Shown here: positions 30,924 to 42,856 of the stretch, one piece after another
How the letters are laid out: every line of letters starts with the position of its first letter
Position numbering within the stretch: the stretch's first letter is position 1
Source: Pyrenophora tritici-repentis
Lineage: Eukaryota > Ascomycota > Dothideomycetes > Pleosporales > Pleosporaceae
Assembly (NCBI RefSeq): GCF_003171515.1
Contig: NC_089394.1
Location: 124,001-188,000, forward strand
Reading direction: 5' to 3'
DNA: 64,000 bases
Notes under the pieces: model-generated
Told to the model about the DNA's origin: nothing
The model's input: only the letters and a program-made list of their open reading frames with translations
The model's database searches: none
Made by a program: the position numbers and the translations under genes

Positions 30924-31931
30924 ATGCCCAGTCGCAAACAAGCTCACGTCTATAACCAGGACGACATTGATAGGTATGTACACTCAACTGACAAGCGCTC
31001 TTTCTATGACAAGAGCACAGCTAACATGATCAGACTCAAGGGCATCGCACTTCCACCAAGGCTCAAATGCGGTCTCTGCCACAAGAATGTGCCCCTAATC
31101 AGGTTCTCCACCAAACAACAAACCGATGCCCGCTCGCAAATTCGGAGTTTTGGTAAGATACTGAAGCACATCAACTGCCAGGACTGCGTGGGGAGGCAGA
31201 CAGTCGAGCTCGAATGCAGCATGTGCGGAAAGACAAAGGGTATCGACTCCTTTGCTAGGACGCAACGCCGAAAGACTGATACTGCCAAATGCTTTGTGTG
31301 CATCGAGAGGCAGCTTGCCGACAACGCATATGAAGAGGGCAAGTACGAAGATCTTAGCAACGCTTTCACTCCGGATCACTCCAATGGCCATGCTCCCGAG
31401 TACTTTTCCTCGGCTCTGAGCAGTACTGCTTCCAACGTAAGTGTCGCATTGTCACTAAACACGAACATTTACTGGATACGTTTGCTGACACCGATAGGTT
31501 GACGATGGATGGAAATCTGTCAACGATGGCAGCCGTCGTCGCCAAGAACTAGAAGCCAATGGCGCCCGTCGCAAAGGACTTGTAGATGGAGGCATCGCCT
31601 TGTCGACCGACTTCCAGAGGGCATTGTCCATGTCGGGCTCCGCAAGTGACAGCTTGATCGATACCGAGTACGCCTTCCCTGCCGGCCGCAACGGCGATGG
31701 TGACTCTAGCGAACCACGCACCAAATCATGGCACACAAAGTCCATTGAAGTCTTGAGTGCAAGCTCTGGCTTTGATCCGAACGCATACGGCCGTCGGACC
31801 ACGCCTTCCGTTTCTGGCTCTTCCCGATCATTCGCCTCCAGCGTGGCTGAGCGATCCGATACCACGGAGATTCGTCCCAACGGCTGGGCCAAGATTAGGG
31901 CTGCTCCTCGCGCTTCTATCGTTGATGCGTG

Positions 31932-31988
<57 letters not shown>

Positions 31989-32052
31989 GGATGAGGACAG
32001 AGAAGATGATAGCGATGAGAGCAGCGATGATGATGACGATACGGTAATCTAG
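30924..32052 (+). CDS. Stc1-domain zinc-binding protein with poly-Asp tail
   Basis: Two exons, 30924-31436 and 31498-32052 (61-nt intron, GTAAGT...GATAG), giving 355 aa. Residues ~45-135 carry four Cys pairs: LKCGLCHKN, INCQDCVGR, LECSMCGKT and AKCFVCIER. This pattern and its spacing match the Stc1 domain. In fission yeast Stc1, a LIM-like module, links the RNAi machinery to the CLRC H3K9 methyltransferase. Whether this protein does the same here is inference, because the domain occurs in many fungal proteins of unknown role. The middle is Ser-rich and disordered. The C-terminus has 18 consecutive Asp from (GAT)18 at 31933-31986, then mixed Asp/Glu/Ser. Confidence 0.8.
31933..31986 (+). repeat. 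(GAT)18 coding microsatellite
   Basis: Eighteen uninterrupted GAT triplets, encoding Asp, in the Stc1-domain gene. Likely variable in length between isolates. Confidence 0.95.
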
Positions 32053-32630
32053 AAGTGGTTTTTGGCTCTGGAGTAAATGCGGACACTCTCAACCTCTCAA
32101 CGGAACTGTGTGATTCTGGGTAAGGTCAGGATCGTGGCTGTGGCTCAATCTGATGATGGTTCATCTTTGGCAGACCTATAGGGTTTCTTTCGTGCTTTGG
32201 AGTTGGTATGCTCATTAGGGACGTGCAGCCTCAAAAGTGATTTATCATTTTAGGAGTTATTGGTAGCAAATCAATCGAGGTGATATACATGAGCCTTTCC
32301 AATCCATATAGTGACGGGAAAGATTGTTTCAAGACATCAGTGAGCCAGGTATGCAGCTGTACTAGCGAAATATTGATCTGACTATGGTCAAGGTATAGTA
32401 TGAAGAGACGTGAAAAGCAACTGTCAGGGGTAGACTAAACCTGATCAAGGGACAAATTGCCACCACGTGATTGCGCGCTCATCACGTGACCCGGAGACGC
32501 GCCTCCCTCGCTCGCATGTCGCACCCCGCTCACCAACCCCAACACACGTTACCAACACAACTTCTATCGTTTGTGTCAATCACGTATAAAGCATTCTGCA
32601 ATTTGAACACGAATTAGACTATTCGACATC
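32053..32630. promoter_or_regulatory. Intergenic, upstream of RAD7
   Basis: 3' region of the Stc1-type gene and promoter of RAD7. Repeated CACGTGA / ATCACGTGA motifs at 32464-32488 are E-box-like palindromes. No coding structure. Confidence 0.5.
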
Positions 32631-34750
32631 ATGTAGGTCACAAACCTTACTTTGAATGCGCGATACTGACGAGTGGCGACAGGAGCGGGCGACGAGCTAG
32701 AGGCGCTGGCAGAGGTGCTGGCATTCGTGGTCCACACTCCGCACTGACGGACTTTCTGGCGGTAAGTCAAAGATACGATTTTACCATGATATGAACTCTC
32801 GGGAACAGATGCCTGCATTCTTTCAAAGTGAAAGATCAAGAGGCGGCTTCATGAAAGAGAATCGCCGCGTGTCAAACCACGTACTAACATCAATGATAGG
32901 CAAATAACATTTCCGCGCAGGAAATTCGCGATTCCTACGCGAACCGACTCAGGGAAGCCGAGCAAGCTGCACAGTCGGAAGACAATGGCGAAGGACCGTC
33001 AAATGCTGGTGGAGATGAGGAAGAGGAAGAAGACTTGCAGGCAGAGTCGTCCGCCATGGCCGCCGAGCGGGTTCGCAAGCGCAAGCGTAACCAGGAAGAT
33101 GCTATAGCAAAGATCAAGAAGGGCAAGGCTGCGAAGAAGGTGCCAAAGAAGAAAAAGAAGGACTCAGATGACGACTCTGACTTTGAGGGTGTCATGGACA
33201 TGTACAAAAAGGCCAAGCCTCTGCCCGGTCAACTGGAGAACTGCGAAATCTGTAACAAACGTTTCACAGTTACTCCATACAGCAAGGCTGGTCCAGATGG
33301 AGGTCTGCTCTGTACCCCGTGTGGCAAGGAGATGGCCAAGGACGCAAAAGCAGAGAAGAAGGCGAGTAAGCCAGTGGTACGCAAGGGACGCAGAAAGATT
33401 GAGAGCAACCGTCTCGACGGCATGACTGTATGCGGACCCAAGTCTCTGCAACAGCTCTGCATCGAGAAGCTAGCCCAACATTCTGAAGACATTGACGAAC
33501 TCGGCGAGATGCCAGAAGCAATCATGAACCGCATCAGCGAGATATTCTCCAAGAAACGCCACATGAACTCTACAACCATGAAGCTCTTCCTCCAACCCGA
33601 CATGGAACGCGTCGCCATCCACGAAGCCGCCTACCTCGAAACCGAAGATTACGACCAGATCTTCGCCGTTTGTCCATACGTCAAGAGTCTCTCCCTCCGC
33701 AACTGTTGCCAGTTCAAAGACAGCAACATCGACTACATGAACTCGCAAGCAAAAGCCCTCCAGCACATCCAACTCCTTGGCGCTAACCTCGTCACAAACG
33801 ACAAATGGGCCGAACTCTTCATCGCGCGGGGATCCGATTTGAAAACTTTGAAAGTAGAATGGCTCGACGCGGCCTTTGACGACGAAGCCGTAGAAGCCCT
33901 CACAACGTTCTGTCCGAACCTTGAACGCCTGAAAATTGAGCGTTGTAAGAAAATCGGTGCTGACAGTATTGATGCGATCGCGAGGTTGGAACATTTGCAA
34001 CACCTCACTCTTCGCTTCTACGACCCGATTACGCATACGAAATTGATCCACCTCATCACGTCTGTGGGGCATAACCTGCAAACCCTCTGTCTCGAGCACT
34101 TCCTCGACGCCACCTCCGAGGCTACCGATGACGTCCTATCCGCTATCCACAGCACATGCAACAAGCTACGTAAATTCCGCTTTACAGAAAACAGCGAGTG
34201 CAGCGATGCGGGTTATGTGGCGTTATTCACGGACTGGGCGAACCCGCCGTTGAGATACGTAGATTTGAATTCTACCCGGGATCTCGACAACACCAACCCC
34301 GACGGTCCCCTCGACGACCCCATCGGTCTCGCAGACGCTGGGTTCAAAGCACTAATATCGCACTCTGGTTCCAAAATCGAATATCTGGATATCTCATCTT
34401 GCCGGCACATCTCCCACGAAACTTTTATCCACATCTTCAATGCGAAAACACGGTATCCGCATCTCCGGGAAATCAACCTCAGCTTCTGTCCTGTCGTGGA
34501 TGAGGAAGTTGTCGCCGGTGTGTTTGTCTCGTGTCCGGAGTTGAGGAAAGTGGTTACGTTTGGGTGTTTTGGCGTGGGCGAGGTGAGGGTGCCGGAGGGG
34601 GTGGTGTTAATTGGGGCGCCGAGGGCGAGGGAGAGGGTGGAGCAGTTTGGAGGGGTGGGGTGGGAGGTGGAGATGGGGGGTGGTGGGGGAGGGTTGTGCC
34701 TGTTGTGGGATGAGTGTGAGAGAAGGATTTTTACGGCGAAAAAAGTATAG
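32631..34750 (+). CDS. RAD7: DNA repair protein Rad7 (LRR, GG-NER)
   Basis: Three exons: 32631-32632 (only A and T of the start codon), 32683-32761 and 32900-34750. The introns are 50 nt (GTAGGT...CGACAG, branch CTGAC) and 138 nt (GTAAGT...GATAG, branch CTAAC). The product is 643 aa. The N-terminus has the Rad7 signature GPHSALTDFLAANNIS, then a Lys-rich region (KKVPKKKKKDSDDDSDFEG), then a four-Cys zinc-like element (CEICNKRF...LLCTPCGKE) and about 12 leucine-rich repeats (CPNLERLKIERCKKIGADS, KIEYLDISSCRHISHETF). In yeast Rad7 pairs with Rad16 and Elongin C for global-genome nucleotide-excision repair. The extreme C-terminus is Gly-rich (EMGGGGGGLCLLWDECERR). Confidence 0.93.
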
Positions 34751-35129
34751 GGTTAGGGGGTAATCTTTCTTTCTTTCTTTCCGATGAATGATGTACTACG
34801 GGAACGATACCATGAGAGGAATAAAAGCTTTATAGAATATGCTTCTTGATTTTTTCAAAAAAGGCGGTTATATCTAAGGCGGTCTTGTTTGCTCTTCTAC
34901 GTTATCATCTTGTTTTCTGAGAGCAAATGTCGCGAATGCTGGACGCTGGTAGGTACACAGGCGATACTCTCACGCCTTATCCTCGTGTGCACTTAATCGA
35001 CAATATTGAACCCACCATCCAGGTTCCTCAGCACCCTGATTCGCACACAGGTCTACCTGACAGACCATACGCAGTCTTTCCCCTCCCCCACGAAAAAAAA
35101 AATCCATCCATGTACGTACACCCACCCCC
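34751..35129. other. Convergent intergenic region, RAD7 / YIF1
   Basis: Holds the 3' ends of two convergent genes. A TTTCTTTCTTTC run lies just after RAD7. No gene. Confidence 0.6.
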
Positions 35130-36250
35130 TCAGACCTTACTCAACCAAACCATAAACCCAAACTGCACCACATAACTATACACGAACAAAAACTGCGTCC
35201 TCCGATTCTTCTGGCTCTTCCCACCATAACCCGGAGCGACATTGCCGCCAATATTGCCCTGCCCACTCTGATCAGGCAGCAGCACATAGCGCAGACTCCT
35301 CAACAAGAAAAACGCATTCGCGCCGAAACAATAGAGGAAAATCACCCAGCTAACCCACGCGCTGCCGAAGCCAATCCACGTAGCCAGGTGTGAGAGGAGG
35401 AGCGAGACAATCACGTGGACGAACTTGTACCCGCTGTACGCGACTAGGTCGAGGAGTTGCGAGGATGAGGAAATAGCGAGCAGGAAGGTTCCAGTGCGGA
35501 TGATGAGGATTTCGAGGAGGGTGACGGATATCGCGACCGTCGCTGTGTAGCCTAGGAGTTCGGGGTGGAAGGCGCCGCGTAGACCGGCCAGCAGCGTGGA
35601 GAGCAGGATGTACGTTACCAGCGCCATGGTGGGGATGTACATGTCGGGGCTGTTCACGTCTTCGCGCGGGGGTTGGTATAGTAGCGCGGAGGAGGGAATG
35701 GTTGGGTCGGGTGTGTGGCGGTGTTGGCGGGACCAGGGGCGGTGCCACCATGGGATGAGGATGATTCGCAGCTTGGTTAGGACGTACGAGTTTGTGACGT
35801 TGAAGTAGTGTTTTAGAGCGGATACGGAGACGAGGCGTCCGAGCTGGGAGGGTGTTAGTTGTTGCCGAATGGGGGGTATGTGTAGATGAAGGACATACGT
35901 TTTGTTCTACGTATTGCTGACCCGCGTCTACGGCGCTCTTGCCCATTTGGAAACCGAGTTGCGCTGTGGGGTCGTTTATGAAGCCACCGAAGGAGGGGTG
36001 CATGTTGTAGCCACCGCCTTGCTGAGGCATGCCGCCGCCTTGCTGGCCGTAGCCATATCCGCTTTGGGGTTGCGACGGGGGTTGTGGGGGGAGGTGGTGA
36101 GCGTAATTGAGGGACCGTGGAGACGTGTTGGGGAACTGGGTGATGTACTGGAGCGTGTTAGCTCATGGTGTTCTATTCCGAGGCGCGGTATGGCTACGTA
36201 CGCGGTGGTGAATGCGCCGGCGGCGGGTTAGTATAGTTGGGGCGCTGCAT
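35130..36250 (-). CDS. YIF1: Yif1-family ER-Golgi membrane protein, one extra C in exon 2
   Basis: Exons on the minus strand: 36202-36250 (MQRPNYTNPPPAHSPP), 35899-36147 and 35130-35843. The introns are 54 nt (GTACGT...CTCCAG, branch CTAAC) and 55 nt (GTATGT...TCCCAG, branch CTAAC). The protein has a Pro/Gln/Gly-rich cytosolic N-terminus, the family segment GGFINDPTAQLGFQMGKSAV, then about five membrane spans (MALVTYILLSTLLAGL, VAISVTLLEILIIRTGTFLL, SWVIFLYCFGANAFFLLRSL, FVYSYVVQFGFMVWL). Yif1 binds Yip1 and Rab GTPases in COPII vesicle transport. Exons 1 and 2 total 298 nt, one too many. Reading the run of six C (36086-36091, G on the plus strand) as five restores a continuous frame, so this is either a sequence error or a real lesion. 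Confidence 0.88.
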
Positions 36251-36491
36251 GTTTGCGCGAGTAGACGATGGATGTGATACCAGGGAAGACTGACAGGTCG
36301 GTAACCTGGTGGTGCAGAGCAATTGGATGCGTTGTGGTGTTGTTGTCGATGTTGAATTTCAGCCTGGTAGTCTCCAATTCCAACCATCTGGCAAGACGGC
36401 GCACGGCCTTCGTCATCCGGCCATCTGCCCACATGCGCCCGCACCACCACGCCTCTTCCCGTCCACACTTCCCCCATTGCTACCCTTCGCC
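36251..36491. promoter_or_regulatory. Divergent promoter of YIF1 and SRP101
   Basis: About 240 bp separate the starts of two divergently transcribed ER-pathway genes (ER-Golgi membrane protein and SRP receptor). A shared short promoter suggests coordinated expression. No TATA box is evident. Confidence 0.6.
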
Positions 36492-38543
36492 ATGCTCGAC
36501 ACTTTCGAGGTCTTGACTACCTCGGGCGTCGTCCTCTGGTCGCGCACATATGTGCCCGTCGGCGCAAATGTTATTAATAGCTTAATTCGCGACGTCTTCA
36601 TCGAGGAGCGCATACAACCGCAGGCTGAAGATGCCGGTTCCAAGCCGACGTACAAAAAGGAGGGTTACACGCTGAAGTGGACGGCCGCAAAGGATCTGGG
36701 CCTCATCTTTGTAGTATGTCTTATAACCATGTTGCGTCTCGGAACATGGCGCATGGCGGCCTAGTGGCACAGGCACAGTGGCTAACTTGTACAGGCAGTA
36801 TATCAGAGTCTAGTCCACCTCACATGGATAGACAAACTCCTCGACAATGTGCGCGCACTATTTGTTGGTCTCTACGGCGAGCAGCTCAAAACACAAAACA
36901 GCAGCGTGGTCAAATGCGACAAGTTCGGTTCATACTTTGACCGGCAGATGCAAGAGTTGGAAGGCGCAAGCGACTCTGGTACTCCAAGCATCAAGCTCAT
37001 TACACCGGAATCCAGTACGGACAATGATAGTGCCGACGAAACTGCTCTGAAGCCACCCGGACTACAAAAGCCTCAGCCATCTTTGTACGATACGAGTGCC
37101 GACTCGACACCCGTGCCCACACCCGACACTTCACGACCAACTACCCCCGCACAGAGCCAGCTCTTGACCGGCAAGGCGAGGCCTCTTGGAGGAAAGATAT
37201 CGAGGAGGGACAAGAAGAAGGCGTCTGCCTTTAGTTCGGCGCCCGTGTCGTCGGGCGATGAAGCGTCAGCCAAGAAAAAGGGCAAAGGCTCAAAGAAGGG
37301 GAGGGTGTGGGGAGAATTCGGTGCTGATGAGGAGGATGACTCGGTGCTAGACTACTCCCGATCAGACATCCAGGGTGACGTCTCCGGAAACGAAGCGTTG
37401 GAAGAGATCAAGCAGGAGACGTGGGGCCGCAAGACAAACAAGGGTGAGTTTGTCTTGAGGGATCTTGATGATGAGATGGATGCCATAATTGCCGAGCAGA
37501 ACGCAAAGAAGGACAAGGACACTCCGGCCGCTGCTAGTGGCCTTGTCGGATCCAGCCTAGGTGCTATCGGAGGACTCTTCAGGAACGTGGTGGGTGGAAA
37601 GACGCTCACAAAGGAAGACTTGGCCAAGCCACTCAAGGGCATGGAAGAGCACCTGTTGCGCAAGAACGTAGCACGCGAAGCTGCAGTCCGGTTATGCGAA
37701 AGCGTAGAGCGCGATCTTGTAGGCATCAAGACACCCAGTTTTACCAGTCAGTGCCCCTATCCCATCTCCCAACCCCAGTACTAACACCATCCAGCCATCG
37801 AGAAGACCCTCAAGACATCCATGGAGAAGGCCCTAACCAAGATTCTCACCCCAACCTCCTCCCTCGACCTCCTCCGCGAAATTCAACACACAAACTCGAC
37901 AACAACCCGCCCCTACGTCCTCTCCATCGTCGGCGTCAACGGCGTAGGAAAATCCACAAACCTCTCCAAAATCGCCTTCTTCCTCCTCCAAAACCACCAC
38001 CGCGTTCTCATCGCCGCAGCAGACACATTCCGCTCCGGCGCCGTCGAGCAACTCCGCGTGCACGTCGACCGCCTCAAAGAACTCTCCCAGCGCGAAGGCG
38101 GCCACGTCGACCTCTTCGAAAAAGGCTACGGCAAAGACGCGGCAAACATCGCCGCAGATGCCGTGACGTTTGCGGCGAAAAACAACTTCAACATCGTCCT
38201 CATCGACACGGCGGGCCGCCGCCACAACGACCAGCGTCTCATGTCGTCGCTGGAGAAATTCGGTAAACTAGCGAATCCGGATAAAATTCTCATGGTAGGG
38301 GAGGCGCTCGTGGGTACGGACTCCGTGGCCCAGGCTCGCAACTTTGATGCGTCGTTTGGCGTGGGGAGACGGCTGGATGGGTTTATTATTTCCAAATGCG
38401 ATACCGTGGGGGATATGGTGGGCACGCTTGTGTCGATGGTTCATGCGACGGGTATTCCGGTTGTTTTTTTGGGGACCGGGCAGCATTATAGTGATTTGAG
38501 GACGTTGAATGTGGGGGCTGTTACGAGGCTGCTTATGAGTTAG
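36492..38543 (+). CDS. SRP101: Signal recognition particle receptor alpha subunit
   Basis: Three exons, 36492-36713, 36795-37746 and 37795-38543. The introns are 81 nt (GTATGT...TACAG, branch CTAAC) and 48 nt (GTCAGT...TCCAG, branch CTAAC). The product is 640 aa, the normal size (yeast 621, human 638). The N-terminal SRX/longin domain (MLDTFEVLTTSGVVLWSRTY) binds the beta subunit. A Lys-rich linker follows (KISRRDKKKASAFSS). The C-terminal NG GTPase has G1 GVNGVGKSTNLSKI, the insertion-box region AADTFRSGAVEQLR, G3 DTAGRRHND, G4 SKCD and a final GTGQHYSDL. It docks ribosome-SRP complexes at the ER membrane. All motifs are intact. Confidence 0.97.
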
Positions 38544-39183
38544 GGGGTGGGTATGGTTTATGATGGGGGGTTTTAGGGAAGAGGGGGGGCACTGTTGTAT
38601 TGTATTATGATATCATATTAACACAGGCTTTACCTGCCATACAAAACGATTGGAATTTGCCGCCATGTTATTTTGCTACCTTTATGGAGAATTGATGGTG
38701 GAAATGGGTTGACATGTGGCAGTCACGTAGTTAGGAAGGGTGGGGTCGATGGATCTCGACCTCACTTTCCAGCCAGAACCAAGCTCACCGTAACTACTTG
38801 GTCACACGGAACCGACGCTGTTTAGTTTTTCTGGTTGTCAAATCTGAGTCGGACTGCTTAGGATGCCGCGTCCGTCTTCTCCTACGTGCTGTTCGTTCTG
38901 GTTTCTCGATTTGCTCTTGATGGCATGACAACTACCACGGGAAGGTTTGAGGGAGACAAGATGTGGGTGGATGTTTTTTAGAAGGGACGACATGATACAA
39001 GCAAGGTAAGCGAGGTAAGAATCGTTGTGTTGACAAAATGAGGGTAGTGGTAGTTGCGATGGGAGGCGCATACTGCTACATCGAAAGAGCCCTGAAGGAT
39101 TTTGTTGGGTGCCGCGAACTTCACCAATTCACACAATTCACACCTGTTTGTTTTCCGGTTTACATCTTACGCCTCACGCCGCC
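38544..39183. promoter_or_regulatory. Intergenic, upstream of the DUF221 channel gene
   Basis: G-rich 3' end of SRP101, then about 600 bp without coding structure leading to the ATG at 39184. Nothing else recognised. Confidence 0.5.
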
Positions 39184-41901
39184 ATGCAATGCCCTTCCTG
39201 GCTAGACAAGTGGCTACACAAGTGGTTTGTCGCGGGACAGGGGTCGTCTTTCACCACACCGTCTCTGCCCAGTCGGTTTGGTAACCTCCCTCAGTCGGTT
39301 TCTGCTCTCCTGTCAACGCTGGTCTTTAGTGCGGTCTATGCGGTAATTGTCGTGGGGTTGTTTCTTCTGCTCAGGACGAGACAGAAACGGCTGTATGCTC
39401 CAAGGACATACCACGAGGCCATTGAGGAAAGGTATGTTGGCTTGTCGTCTGTTGAGTAATGATGGCTGCTAACGGGTACGTTTAGATGGAAGACGCCGTC
39501 GCCTAGTAGCTCTTGTCTGGGTTGGATCAAGACGTTTATTAACACGAGTGATGAGTTTGTGCTCAATCATCATTCCCTGGATGCGTACTTGTATATCCGG
39601 TTTCTCAAGGTGCTTACGATCATGGCAACGGTTGGCGCAGTTATCACGTGGCCGATACTCTTACCTGTTAACGCTATATATGGCGGCGGTCAGGATGGGC
39701 TGAACATGCTCAGTTTCTCGAATGTTGTGAGTCCGTCGCGACGGTTTGCTCATGCAATCATGGCCTGGGTCTTCTTCGGCTGGGTCATGTATGTCATCGG
39801 TCACGAGATGATGTTCCTGGCGGAGCTGCGGAAAGCATACCTCCTGTCGATGTGGAACTCGAGTTGTATCACGCAACGGACAGTGCTCTTTACCGGCATA
39901 CCCGCGGAAGATCTCTCGTTGGAGAAGTTACAGGGCAAGTTCCAGAACGCGGTGCAGATTACGCTGGTGCCGGATATGGGCGACGTTGAGTATGATATCA
40001 AGAAGCTTGAAAAGGCGAACGCGAACCTTGAGATCAGCGAGATCAAGCACTTGAAGGTTTTAAACAAGCGCCAGAGGAACAACCAATCGATGGAAGACAA
40101 GGCGTTGCGAACGACACATCGATTGAAGCCTCTCATCGGACAAAAGGTCGACTCTCGTCGATACTATGGCGGCCAGATCAAAGAACTGCTGCCCAAGATT
40201 GACGCAGCACAGCTTTCGCATCTTGCTGGTAAAGAGAAGCTTATGAATGCTGTCTTTGTCGCATTCGACACTATGTCTGCCGCTGAGACCGCCTTTAACG
40301 AGAACCTTGATCGGAGACTAGCCAAGTTTGAGTCGAGACAAATGGGTGTATTGCGCGAAGAAGTCATCTGGAAGAATCTCGGAATAAGCTCAAAGAATAG
40401 ACACAAGCGACGTATTCTTGCAAACCTTTTCATCACGGCACTAATCATACTCTGGACGATCCCCGTCGCAAGTATCGGCAGCATTAGCAGTCTCATCTAC
40501 CTTCAGCCCAGGCACCAGGCGGAGATGTTCGGCATAAGTAATCCTATCGCTCGTGCTATTTTAACAGGACTTTTACCCGCTATTCTCCTTGCTATGCTTA
40601 TGGGATTGGTACCTGTCATCTGCCGCTGTAAGTCCTACTCATACAACACTGAATCCTGGCTAATCAAGACAGTCGTTGCAAAACTCTCCGGTGCAGCCAC
40701 TCTCTCCGAAGTCGAACAACAGACCCAAGCATGGTGCTTTGCATTCCAGGTAGTCCAAGTCTTCCTTGTTATGACTTTTATCCCCAGTATCGAATCGATA
40801 GTCATCCAATCCTGCAATGCCCTCAAAGACGTCTCGACGCTCCTCATCCAGCATCCGGCCAAGTCTTCCAATTTCTACATGTCCTATTTCATTCTCTATG
40901 GCTTGGTAAATGCATCCCGGTATCTAATCAATACACCGGGCCTGCTAAACGGAATCCTTCTCAGCAAGTTTGACAAGACGCCAAGGCAGATGTACATGCG
41001 CTACATGTCCTTCAGCGAACCACCGTGGGCCTCTGGGTACTCCAAATGGGCCACTTTGGGTGTCATCGCCTTGTCTCACGCCGTGATTGCGCCGCTTATT
41101 CTGGGCTTTGCCGCCATCGGTCTGGGTCTTGTTTACCTGGTATACAAATACAACATGCTATACGTATACGATGCACGCATCGACTCCAAAGGCGGCTTTT
41201 ACGCCCGCGCCCTTGAAGAGCTAATGGTTGGTGTATACCTCGGCGAGCTATGTCTCCTCTGTCTCTTTGCGCTCGGCCCGAGAGTTGGGTTTGTCTACCA
41301 TGGACTTGTATTTCTTCAAGCAGGTCTCATTGCTTTGACGATCATCTTTCATATGTTCTTGGGGAGAGAGCTTAAGAAAATGAGCCTTTTCAGCTACAAA
41401 CAGCCCAACAGCGACAACACGGAAGCGTCAAGCCAGGAGAAAGACCTCACGGGCTACCCCGACGGTGGTATCACCGCTGCAAACACTAGTGATACCCAAA
41501 TCTCTAAGCGTCGCTCATCTCGCCCCGATACTGCCCTTATATGGACCTTGAATCAACCAACCATCCACAACCCTGCAGCAATCCGTCTTTCTCCAGCCAA
41601 TCGCTCCCTCCACAAAAAAATCCTTCCCAGACACACGCCCACCGCCGACTTCCCCGTCCCGGAGTGCACCGAGCAAGACGTAACAGAAGCATCCCTACAT
41701 CCTGCGTCGGCACAGAGGGAAGTCGTTGTATGGTTAGCGAGAAACAAGGCAAGATCTAGTGAGGCGCAGGTTAAGAAGTCTTGGGAGGAGCTTGAGGAAT
41801 CAGGGCTCAAGGTTACAGATTGCGGGTTTGAGTTGAATGAGAAGGGAAGGGTGGCTTGGGAGGAGGGAGGCGTACGGACAGCACCGTTCCTATCCTCGTA
41901 A
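39184..41901 (+). CDS. DUF221 / CSC1-OSCA-type membrane channel (RSN1-like)
   Basis: Two exons, 39184-39431 and 39486-41901, with a 54-nt intron (GTATGT...TTTAG, branch CTAAC); 887 aa. The layout is that of CSC1/OSCA/TMEM63-type channels. An N-terminal membrane span (LVFSAVYAVIVVGLFLLL) precedes a short segment (RTRQKRLYAPRTYHEAIEER). Two spans follow, then a large cytosolic loop with RNA-binding-fold-like elements (TVLFTGIPAEDLSLEKLQGK, VFVAFDTMSAAETAF). About seven further spans make the DUF221 pore (ANLFITALIILWTIPVASIG, WATLGVIALSHAVIAPLILG). The hydrophilic C-terminus has an extra fungal domain (DFPVPECTEQDVTEASLHP). Family members are mechanically or osmotically gated cation channels; RSN1 in yeast affects sodium-pump trafficking. 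Which paralogue this is cannot be settled here. Confidence 0.9.
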
Positions 41902-42856
41902 CAAGCGTGGTGGGTATGTATTCTTATGAGATTGTTTAGTTTTATTGTATCCTATTAGCTTGCTGTGCAGTCGGGTGATGTGGAATACTGCAGATGCTAG
42001 TGTGTAGAGGTTACTGCGCGCGCTAGACATGTCTATTAGGTGATTATCCACATTTTCAAGTATACCATGTCACCCAGCATGCTACATGTCATGTCATGCG
42101 GTTACAGCCTACATCCTAGCCAACCACCAAGTTTACCACCTACATCCCAGCAACCTCCCACTTTCATCGCCCCCACCCCTGCTACCCCATCCAAGAAATT
42201 ACATCACTCCCGTCTCCCACAGCCCGCCTACACATCCGCCACACCACACCACACCGCACCGCACTCTTCTCGCCCACCGCGCTTCGCAAATATACAGGTA
42301 TTTCGCAGTGTCATTCTGCGCATGACCACGTTGACGCGTTCGACGCTACGTAGCGCCCGTCGGACGCTATCCGTCGCGCTCTACTGGTTCGGGGCGGCTT
42401 TTAGTGGGTGGACTAGAGAAACTTGGTACCTACTCTGGCGGCAACTTGACTGCGCACGCGGGGGAGATTTGGTGCGGTGGTGTGGGTGGTGACGTAGGGA
42501 TTTGGGTTTGGTAGCTTGGATTTGGGGGGTTGGTGACCTGTTTGGGGGTGTGGGAAGGGCGCGTGGGAGGGGGGGATGATGTAGGCGGGATGAGACGGGA
42601 GGCGCGAGTGAGGGGTGGGTGTATAAAGGGTGGTGAAAGGACGGGGTTTGGATGTATACTTGAGTGGTTTGAACTTGAAATTGAATTACTTGAATACTTT
42701 GAACGACTTGGAAAACTCACGATAACGAGTACCATTATACGAACACATCAGCATTACTGTAGCGTACTTGGCCATATCACATTATACCAACCTTTTCTTT
42801 GACTTTCTTTTTGGCAGACTTTGTATACATATAAGATAGACGTATAGAGTGACAGG
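41902..42856. other. No supported gene
   Basis: A Pro/Ser-rich plus-strand frame (42040-42492) and its shadows are driven by C-rich composition and show no domain. The last 100 bp contain TATACATATAAGATAGACG, a probable TATA region of the next gene. Confidence 0.45.
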
